In this document: positions 24,471-30,335 of the stretch, piece by piece
How positions within the stretch are numbered: position 1 is the first letter of the stretch
Layout: each line of letters begins with the position of its first letter
Assembly (NCBI RefSeq): GCF_000747095.1
Contig: NZ_JQGL01000075.1
Coordinates: forward strand, 1 to 32,523
Direction of reading: 5' to 3'
DNA length: 32,523 nt
Source: Sulfuricurvum sp. MLSB
GTDB taxonomy: Bacteria > Campylobacterota > Campylobacteria > Campylobacterales > Sulfurimonadaceae
The notes under the pieces: generated by a model
Seen by the model: only the letters and a program-made list of their open reading frames with translations
What the model was told of the DNA's origin: nothing
Database searches by the model: none
Translations under genes and position numbers: made by a program

Positions 24471-25702
24471 AAAAATGGTATCAAATAAAAAGACAGCTTG
24501 AAAAAGAAGATTTTAGGTCAACTATTACGGGGTGGATAGAATTCTTCTTAAAAATTGGATTAGCTGTTGGAACAGTTATTACTTGGTTTTTCTATTTTCT
24601 TTATGTTGGAGTAATGCCTTCAATAAACAATCTCGGCGATATTACAGTTTTTCTCATCATGATAGCCGGTATAGGAATATTAATAAGTTTTATTTTTATT
24701 TTCTTTCACATAAGCTCGTCCATTGCTTTACGAGATGAACCGAATTTTCCTGATATTCGAGAAGGGTCAATACATATTTATATAGTTATTCCTATAGTTA
24801 TTCATGTATTTGGTTGGTGTTATATTATAGATATGTACAACAATACAGGTAATTATCTTTTCTTTCTTTGTCTAATTGAAGTAGTCCTATATTTGTTATA
24901 CACTTATGAAAAATATAGTATAGAACTAAAAAAACTTATTAGTGTAAAACTTCTGTATTACGTTATTTATTTTTTTGGACTTTTGGGCTGGTCTCTATTA
25001 GCATTTTGGAATGTTTATAAAGAACAAAATATCGCTTTATACTTCACTGTTAGTACTATAATTTTTGTCATTACCTTTATTAACATAGCAATTTTAACAA
25101 AAGTTTCTCATCTACCAATAAAAGTATTAATTGTTATAGCCATCTCGCTCATTTTTATGATTTCGCAAGTATTTTCTGCCCAACATATCCCAAATCCAAT
25201 TATTGTTTTCCCATTTAGCTCACTTAAACTTGGTTATTATAAAGCTGAGCTTCATTTTAAAGAAGACTTCATTAACAAATCTATGCCTTTTATTTTAAAT
25301 GAAACCAATCAAACAACAAATACTTTTTTTATTCTAAGCAGTGTAGGTGATGAATATATCCTACGTGAAACACGTACAGCCATGGAATACAATGAATCAA
25401 ATATCAGCCGTCATAATAGCTTATATCCATTTGATTACAACGGAACACGCTATTATTGTGAAGATAATAACCAATCCTTGATTTGGAATATTCCCGATTC
25501 AAACACTAACTATATTCAAAAAGTAAAAAACCGTTCACAGGACTTCAATAAAACAGTTGAAAAGCAATTACAACACTGGAAAAATATTGACCAAAAAACG
25601 TATCGAATCAAAAAAGAAAATGTAGATTTTGAAGTTCTTGGAAAAGAAATAGATATCCAATCAACTGTATGGATGCACAATGCAAAGAAAAAAATCAACT
25701 AA
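24455..25702 (+). CDS. Seven-helix membrane protein with C-terminal soluble domain, STAND partner
   Basis: A 415-residue protein I do not recognise. About seven hydrophobic helices occupy residues 28-243 (roughly 28-52, 60-86, 105-127, 131-150, 167-188, 192-215 and 222-243). A soluble domain of about 170 residues follows, rich in Asn, Thr, Tyr and Lys, with strands such as KLGYYKAELHFKED and NTFFILSSVGDEYILRE. The first 25 residues are basic and cytoplasmic by the positive-inside rule. It starts 16 bases inside the STAND gene (AAGGGA upstream of ATG 24455), so it is co-translated with it. It is very A+T-rich. By position it could be a membrane-disrupting effector, channel or sensor partner; this is inference. 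Confidence 0.7.
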   Translation: MRGEVKKWYQIKRQLEKEDFRSTITGWIEFFLKIGLAVGTVITWFFYFLYVGVMPSINNLGDITVFLIMIAGIGILISFIFIFFHISSSIALRDEPNFPDIREGSIHIYIVIPIVIHVFGWCYIIDMYNNTGNYLFFLCLIEVVLYLLYTYEKYSIELKKLISVKLLYYVIYFFGLLGWSLLAFWNVYKEQNIALYFTVSTIIFVITFINIAILTKVSHLPIKVLIVIAISLIFMISQVFSAQHIPNPIIVFPFSSLKLGYYKAELHFKEDFINKSMPFILNETNQTTNTFFILSSVGDEYILRETRTAMEYNESNISRHNSLYPFDYNGTRYYCEDNNQSLIWNIPDSNTNYIQKVKNRSQDFNKTVEKQLQHWKNIDQKTYRIKKENVDFEVLGKEIDIQSTVWMHNAKKKIN

Positions 25703-25714
25703 AAAGAGCCAACC

Positions 25715-26929
25715 ATGAAAATCCTTCTCGCCAACGCCGTATTCACCGACGGAACCCTATACCGCGACCATGGGGTCGTTTTCGAACGTACAGTTCTCGC
25801 CCTCAAGCCCAACGACGAGCTGCGTGCCGAGTACGGCGACCGATGCGTAGAGCTGGGAGAAGGCTCCGTGCTGCTCCCCGGCCTGATCAATCCCCATGTC
25901 CATCTGGAATTCAGCGCCAACCGTTCTACCCTCACCTACGGCGCGTTTATGCCCTGGCTTCAAAGCGTTATCGCGAACCGTGACGAACTGGTCAACGGAT
26001 GCGACGACGCCTGCATCCGACACGCGGTTGATATGATGCTGGAAAACGGCATCACGGCCTTCGGAGCGGTCAGTTCGTACGGATTCGATCTGGATGCCTG
26101 CGCGTCATCTCTTCAGAAAGTAGTCTATTTCAACGAACTGATCGGATCGGACCCCGCTATGGCCGATGCGCTCTATGGCAATTTTCAGGAGCGTCTCTTT
26201 GCCTCGCAGGCCGTAGTACGCGACGGGTTTTATCCTTCTATCGCCATCCATTCGCCTTATTCGGTTCATCGGATTTTGATCCAAAAAGCGCTCGAGTACG
26301 CCAAGGCTCATCGACTGCGCGTCACCGCCCATTTTATGGAGAGTCCCTCCGAGCGCGAATGGCTTGATGAAAACAGCGGCGATTTCAAACCGTTTTTTGA
26401 AAATTTTCTCCGACAACACCGCGCGGCGAACAGCGCCGAAGAATTTTTGACGTACTTTGACGGCCATCCGACCCTTTTTACCCATGTCGTCCATGCCAAA
26501 GACGACGAACTGGCCCATATCGCCAAAGGCGGGCACACCGTGATCCACTGTCCGATTTCCAACCGGCTGCTCGGCAGCGGCGCGATCAATCTGGAACGGC
26601 TGGATGCGCACCGCATCCGTTGGGTCTGCGGTACCGACGGGCTTAGTTCCAACTATGCCCTGGACCTGTTTGAGGAGATGAAAGCGGCTCTTTTCATGCA
26701 TCACGGCAGCGATCTGCTCCCGCTGGCCTACCGACTCTGGAAAAGCGTGACCAAGAACGCGGCGGAAGCCTTGGGTCTGAACTGTGGTACAATCTCTGCC
26801 GGTTACGATGCGGATCTGCTGATCACGCGGGTTGATTATCCGATCAACGAACAGCTCCCTCTGCATCTTCTTCTGCGTCGGCCCGCGATCGAGTCGGTTT
26901 ACATTCACGGAAATAAGGTCAAAGGATAA
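25715..26929 (+). CDS. Aminofutalosine deaminase-type amidohydrolase (menaquinone synthesis)
   Basis: Metal-dependent hydrolase of the amidohydrolase superfamily, resembling H. pylori HP0267, which deaminates 6-amino-6-deoxyfutalosine in the futalosine route to menaquinone. Metal ligands are visible: NPHVH (His61, His63), TAHFMES, HVVHAKDDE, HCPISNRLL and Asp in GTDGLSSN. The 404 aa length fits. ATG 25715 has AAGAG about 6 bases upstream and lies only 12 bases after the stop of the membrane-protein gene, so it lacks an evident promoter of its own. The C-terminal DADLL segment is the usual end of the barrel. A chlorohydrolase or related deaminase role is the alternative. Confidence 0.87.
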   Translation: MKILLANAVFTDGTLYRDHGVVFERTVLALKPNDELRAEYGDRCVELGEGSVLLPGLINPHVHLEFSANRSTLTYGAFMPWLQSVIANRDELVNGCDDACIRHAVDMMLENGITAFGAVSSYGFDLDACASSLQKVVYFNELIGSDPAMADALYGNFQERLFASQAVVRDGFYPSIAIHSPYSVHRILIQKALEYAKAHRLRVTAHFMESPSEREWLDENSGDFKPFFENFLRQHRAANSAEEFLTYFDGHPTLFTHVVHAKDDELAHIAKGGHTVIHCPISNRLLGSGAINLERLDAHRIRWVCGTDGLSSNYALDLFEEMKAALFMHHGSDLLPLAYRLWKSVTKNAAEALGLNCGTISAGYDADLLITRVDYPINEQLPLHLLLRRPAIESVYIHGNKVKG

Positions 26930-26934
26930 AACGG

Positions 26935-27804
26935 ATGGAATGGATCAAAAAAATCGGCGGTTTTATCGCTTCAATACTGACATTTGTTCAAGGACATTTC
27001 AAAGCGACGCTGCTTGTTTTGTTTCTTCTCTGGCTTCTGATCCCCTCGGGAGAAGAGGCGATCGCATCGCATAATCTTCAGAAAATTACGCTGACGGGGC
27101 CCATTCTCGAAGCGGCTCCGATTCTGGAACAACTTGACGAAGCGGCTGAAAATCCCGATGTCAAAGGGGTGCTGTTTTGCATCGATTCTCCCGGCGGCGC
27201 CGTCGCCCCCTCGGTTGAAATCGCCTATGCGATCAAACGAATCCGAGAAAGCAAACCCGTCGTCGTCTATGCCGGCGGCATTATGGCCAGCGGCGGCTAT
27301 TATGCCGGTATCTGGGGAAACGAGATCATTGCCAATCCCGGCAGCATGATCGGCTCTATCGGGGTCATCATCGAAGGTGCCGACATCTCGGGGCTGATGG
27401 ATAAAGTAGGCGTTAAAACCCAAGTTGTCCATGCGGGAAGCTATAAGCAAGTGGGTACCTTCGATCGGGCGTGGAAGCCCCACGAAAAAGCCGAACTGGA
27501 TAAAGTGATCACCGGAACCTACGATATGTTCGTCCGAGACGTTGCCCGCGCCCGCCGTCTTGATCCGCACCAAAGCGGAGACTACGCCGATGCGCATATC
27601 TTTACCGCCGAACAAGCGCGCAAAGTGGGGCTGGTCGATAAACTCGGTGTCGAATTCGATGCCAAAAAACGGCTGGCCGAACTGGCAAAAGTGAGCGATC
27701 CGGTGTGGAACAAAGAAGATCCGATGGAAAAATTTTTCAAACAGTTTGCCGTCGAAGGGGCCGCCATGGCCTACACGTGGTTCCCCGCGATCACTCTGAA
27801 ATAG
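26935..27804 (+). CDS. sppA: Signal peptide peptidase SppA (S49 family)
   Basis: Membrane-bound serine protease that degrades cleaved signal peptides. An N-terminal membrane helix (about residues 16-36) precedes the S49 domain. The catalytic Ser119 is in MASGGYYAG and the catalytic Lys171 in GSYKQVG; the spacing of 52 residues equals that of the B. subtilis enzyme (Ser147/Lys199). SPGGAVAPS and GSIGVI are also present. At 289 aa it is the short form. It follows the deaminase by 5 bases with AAGGA upstream. Its 3' end overlaps the displaced xseA tail (27791-27853) on the other strand. Confidence 0.95.
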   Translation: MEWIKKIGGFIASILTFVQGHFKATLLVLFLLWLLIPSGEEAIASHNLQKITLTGPILEAAPILEQLDEAAENPDVKGVLFCIDSPGGAVAPSVEIAYAIKRIRESKPVVVYAGGIMASGGYYAGIWGNEIIANPGSMIGSIGVIIEGADISGLMDKVGVKTQVVHAGSYKQVGTFDRAWKPHEKAELDKVITGTYDMFVRDVARARRLDPHQSGDYADAHIFTAEQARKVGLVDKLGVEFDAKKRLAELAKVSDPVWNKEDPMEKFFKQFAVEGAAMAYTWFPAITLK

Positions 27805-27853
27805 GTATCGTTTCCAGCACTTCGGCGCGAACGACGCGCCGGTCGTTCATCGC
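27791..27853 (-). pseudogene. Displaced 3' end of xseA (insertion scar)
   Basis: Read on the minus strand, this stretch encodes AMNDRRVVRAEVLETIPISE then TGA. The intact xseA 2.5 kb away ends AMNDKRVVSAEVTNITLL then TAA; ten of the first twelve residues are the same. Upstream of the Ala codon the similarity stops at once and a TAA interrupts the frame. This is best read as the original end of xseA, separated from the gene when the hicAB/OLD block inserted and supplied a new end. Confidence 0.8.
27843..27853. repeat. Left copy of 11-base direct repeat bounding the hicAB/OLD islet
   Basis: TCGTTCATCGC, identical to 30382-30392. It marks the point where the displaced xseA tail loses similarity to the intact gene. 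Confidence 0.75.
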
Positions 27854-27896
27854 TTAGCTCACATGTACTTCCCGCCGGTTACGTTAAAGTAACTCG

Positions 27897-28286
27897 CTAC
27901 GCCCCGATACTCAGACGCGCGATATACCCGCTTCGCGTCTCTCCCGCTTCTTTTGCTTTTGCATCGAGTCTTGCCAATACACGGCGAGGAAGGGTGATAT
28001 TGACCCTCTCAGCTTTATCATCCAGTATTGCGGGATCAATCTCGACAAGTGCCCAAATAAAACCTGCATACTCCGCTAGTGAGCTATATTTACTAACCGG
28101 CGATGGTGCAGGTATATTTTCGTTATCATCGAGTAATCCGTCGATATGTAGAGTGATTGCCTCTTTAGCATTATCAATCGCTTCATCGAGGGTGTCTCCT
28201 GCTGAAAAACACCCTGCGAGATCGGGGACGATCACCCCGAACGCTGTTGTCTCATTTCCCATTTCGATTGCGATAGGATAGCGCAT
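27897..28286 (-). CDS. hicB: HicB-family antitoxin
   Basis: Antitoxin of the HicAB type II pair, 129 residues. The N-terminal half is the degenerate RNase-H-like HicB fold (YPIAIEMGNE ... VPDLAGCFSAGDTLDEAIDNAKEAI). The C-terminal 45 residues form a ribbon-helix-helix DNA-binding domain (VNITLPRRVLARLDAKAKEAG ... SGYIARL), which would repress its own operon. It follows hicA by 3 bases and has a strong GAGGAG ribosome binding site 6 bases from ATG 28286, encoded in the last codons of hicA. This strong site contrasts with the absence of one for the toxin. The stop is TAG. Confidence 0.93.
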   Translation of the reverse strand: MRYPIAIEMGNETTAFGVIVPDLAGCFSAGDTLDEAIDNAKEAITLHIDGLLDDNENIPAPSPVSKYSSLAEYAGFIWALVEIDPAILDDKAERVNITLPRRVLARLDAKAKEAGETRSGYIARLSIGA

Positions 28287-28289
28287 ACG

Positions 28290-28478
28290 TTACTCCTCTT
28301 TCAGTCCGGCTTGTTTCATAATCGCCCGCACCAGCCCGATCCCTAAATCTTTTTTAGGATGGGGGACGGTGACTCGACCCGCTTTGGTCGGATGTTTGAA
28401 CTGATGGTGACTTCCGCGCACGGCAACCAGAACCCAACCATCGGCTAACATCTTTTTGATTATTTCCGAACTTTTCAT
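28290..28478 (-). CDS. hicA: HicA-family toxin (mRNA interferase)
   Basis: Small double-stranded-RNA-binding-like toxin of 62 residues. It begins MKSSEIIKKMLADGW and holds the catalytic His in RGSHHQFKHP, followed by VTVPHPKKDLGIGLVRAIMKQAG, all typical of HicA. I choose ATG 28478 instead of the in-frame GTG at 28502. The latter would lie inside the promoter spacer, and the family normally begins at this point. There is no ribosome binding site before the ATG; the promoter predicts a transcript starting on the ATG itself. It cuts mRNA and arrests growth unless HicB is bound. Confidence 0.92.
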   Translation of the reverse strand: MKSSEIIKKMLADGWVLVAVRGSHHQFKHPTKAGRVTVPHPKKDLGIGLVRAIMKQAGLKEE

Positions 28479-28484
28479 AAGGCT

Positions 28485-28513
28485 ATTATACTTACTATAC
28501 ACACTGTTGTCAA
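28485..28513 (-). promoter_or_regulatory. Perfect consensus sigma-70 promoter of hicAB, predicted leaderless
   Basis: On the minus strand TTGACA (28508-28513), a 17-base spacer and TATAAT (28485-28490), all matching consensus. Counting 7 bases from the -10 puts +1 at 28478, the A of the hicA ATG. The spacer contains short TATA repeats that could be a HicB operator. Such a full -35/-10 pair stands out from the -10-only promoters elsewhere in the window. Confidence 0.8.
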
Positions 28514-28566
28514 ATCATGGCTAACTGCTCTATGAATTCAATATGAAAATCTTTCTCTTCTCAGTC

Positions 28567-28587
28567 ATTCCCGACCTGATCGGGAAT
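28567..28587. repeat. REP/dRS3-like hairpin element
   Basis: ATTCCCGA and TCGGGAAT form a perfect 8-base stem around a 5-base loop. The ATTCCC...GGGAAT pattern matches the small palindromic repeats (dRS3 of Neisseria and REP-like units elsewhere) that are scattered through many genomes. It lies between the hicA promoter and the end of the OLD-like gene and might act as a weak terminator in either direction. No second copy is in the window. Confidence 0.6.
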
Positions 28588-28673
28588 CCACATTTAAGAT
28601 GTGTTGTCTGAGACTATACGCCTATAAGATATTAACTTTGTATGACGCAGTATTACATTGGATAGTGACAATA

Positions 28674-30227
28674 TTATTCACTCACTACTCCCAACTTAAT
28701 GTTGACTAAATTAATAATAAATTGAAAACTATCCTTATAATTTTTCCCAATATATCGGAGTATATCTCGTTTGATCCCTTCAATATCTTTTGACAAAAAT
28801 TGGGCTATCTTAAAAAACAAAGCATGATGATCTTCAGAAATATCTATTTGATTGCGTATAAAATCACTAAACTCTTCTGAATCATCTATATCAGAAATAA
28901 AATGTTCATCTGCTTGAATCAATCCTAAAATATATTTTTCAGGGGCATTATTAGAAGGGAGTTTTGTGAAATAGTCGCTATGTCGTAATGAGAATTCTTC
29001 ATCCGTACATGTTTCCCCACTTCGAAGCATAAATTTCGAACACCATCCTTTTATCTCAGAATCGGTTGCATCCCCATCTGGAATCCCAATTGCTTGCCCT
29101 AATTCTGAATTAATATAATGTGCCGAAGTCATACGAACGACATTTTCTTTACTCCCAACATCAATTATTTGAATTCGCTTTGATACTGAAACATTAAAAA
29201 GACTCTCTACCAATTGTTTTGCAATTTCATCCTCAACATAGATTGTAAGATCTTTTTGATCATCTCCTGTCAATTCAATGAACGCCATACTATTACTTGG
29301 GGCTTGAATTACTTTTAATTCATTCGAAACTTTTTTTAATAGCAGTTTTGCTTTTGGAGGCAAAATATCAAAAATATATGGTGAATGAGTCGTAAAAACC
29401 AACTGAAGTTTTTTTTCTTTTACGATTTTTATCAATGCTTCTATCAAAGCTTTTTGAGCTTTTGGATGTAAGCCAAGTTCAATTTCTTCTATCAATACCA
29501 AACTGCCTATTGGTAACTTATTAATTCTACTAATCAAAGTGATGGCGACTTCTTCTCCAGCACCCATGTTAAAACTTGTATAGCTAATGCCATCTGATGC
29601 AATTCGACTCAATTTAAAATTTTGAATTTTGTCACAACTTTCTTCATGAATTGAAGTTAAATTCTTACTAGTAATATTAGAAATAGCTTGTTTTTCTTCG
29701 GGAGTCAAAACAGTACTTTCAGCAATAGTGAAGTCTCCTGAAAATGTACTTTTAAAATATGCGAATTCATATGCTGGCAGAACTCTTGAAATACCTAAAA
29801 AATCAATATTACGATTTGGGCGACGTTCATAGTTTCCCCATCTTGATATTTTTTTTATTGTATAGTCAGTTTTTGCAATGTCTGGTTTTATAAATTGAAA
29901 ATCTAATATTGCACCAAGACCTTTATCTTCTCCTCTACTTGTGACGAAAAAATCTGCAAATGTATAATATGATAATTGCGTTTTAGAATTCGAAAATCTG
30001 TATGGTTTATAATCTTCATCTTTATTATGAAATAAACATGCAAGAGTTTGAAGAATAGTTGTTTTACCAATACCATTTGCCCCGGCTATAGCTGTAATTG
30101 GATAACTAAAATCTATAGTTACATTTTTTATCCCACGAATTCCAATATCATTAAAAAAAATCTTGGTTAGTCTCTGATACGATCTATCTGTATCCCACAT
30201 TTCTTGAAGTTTTTTCTTATAATCCAC
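28674..30227 (-). CDS. OLD-like AAA ATPase with TOPRIM-type C-terminal domain
   Basis: An ABC/SMC-like ATPase of 517 residues. Walker A is GANGIGKTT (49-57), the signature-like loop NMGAGEE is near 220-226, Walker B is LVLIEEIELGLHP (243-255), and the H-loop His281 is in TTHSP. From about residue 325 a TOPRIM-like region has Glu332 in YVEDE, the acidic pair Asp384/Asp386 in PDGDATD, and a later PEKYILGL. This is the layout of OLD-family nucleases such as P2 OLD and GajA of Gabija. No UvrD-like helicase or HNH partner is adjacent, so it is a stand-alone type. The start is GTG, with GAGGA 8 bases upstream. It is A+T-rich compared with xseA. A DNA nuclease role in defence is inferred. Confidence 0.85.
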   Translation of the reverse strand: MDYKKKLQEMWDTDRSYQRLTKIFFNDIGIRGIKNVTIDFSYPITAIAGANGIGKTTILQTLACLFHNKDEDYKPYRFSNSKTQLSYYTFADFFVTSRGEDKGLGAILDFQFIKPDIAKTDYTIKKISRWGNYERRPNRNIDFLGISRVLPAYEFAYFKSTFSGDFTIAESTVLTPEEKQAISNITSKNLTSIHEESCDKIQNFKLSRIASDGISYTSFNMGAGEEVAITLISRINKLPIGSLVLIEEIELGLHPKAQKALIEALIKIVKEKKLQLVFTTHSPYIFDILPPKAKLLLKKVSNELKVIQAPSNSMAFIELTGDDQKDLTIYVEDEIAKQLVESLFNVSVSKRIQIIDVGSKENVVRMTSAHYINSELGQAIGIPDGDATDSEIKGWCSKFMLRSGETCTDEEFSLRHSDYFTKLPSNNAPEKYILGLIQADEHFISDIDDSEEFSDFIRNQIDISEDHHALFFKIAQFLSKDIEGIKRDILRYIGKNYKDSFQFIINLVNIKLGVVSE

Positions 30228-30312
30228 TACAGTATTCCTCGCCCATTCTTCAAATCAAAATACCATGCTGTTTCATTATTAAAACCTATACATTGATTTT
30301 TTGTTTTTTTAG

Positions 30313-30318
30313 ATTATA
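30313..30318 (-). promoter_or_regulatory. Probable promoter -10 of the OLD-like gene
   Basis: TATAAT on the minus strand between xseA and the OLD-like gene, followed by an A/T-rich leader of about 80 bases. No good -35 is present. No stem-loop terminator for xseA is seen here, so readthrough from xseA is also possible. Confidence 0.45.
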
Positions 30319-30335
30319 GCGGAAAAAGAGAGTAG

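Larger units (their letters stand above)
19661..25703 (+). mobile_element. Candidate accessory (defence) islet with TA pair, STAND NTPase and membrane protein
   Basis: A plus-strand block between the aroQ promoter and the deaminase gene, strongly A+T-rich over the NTPase and membrane-protein genes and unlike the flanking housekeeping genes. The octamer CAACTAAA flanks it (19653-19660 and 25696-25703). No integrase or transposase is present, so the transfer mechanism is unknown and the exact borders are tentative. Confidence 0.45.

Noticed and set aside
28674-30227. Septu PtuA or complete Gabija
   Set aside because: No PtuB-like HNH gene and no GajB-like helicase is adjacent, while a TOPRIM-like region is present in the protein.
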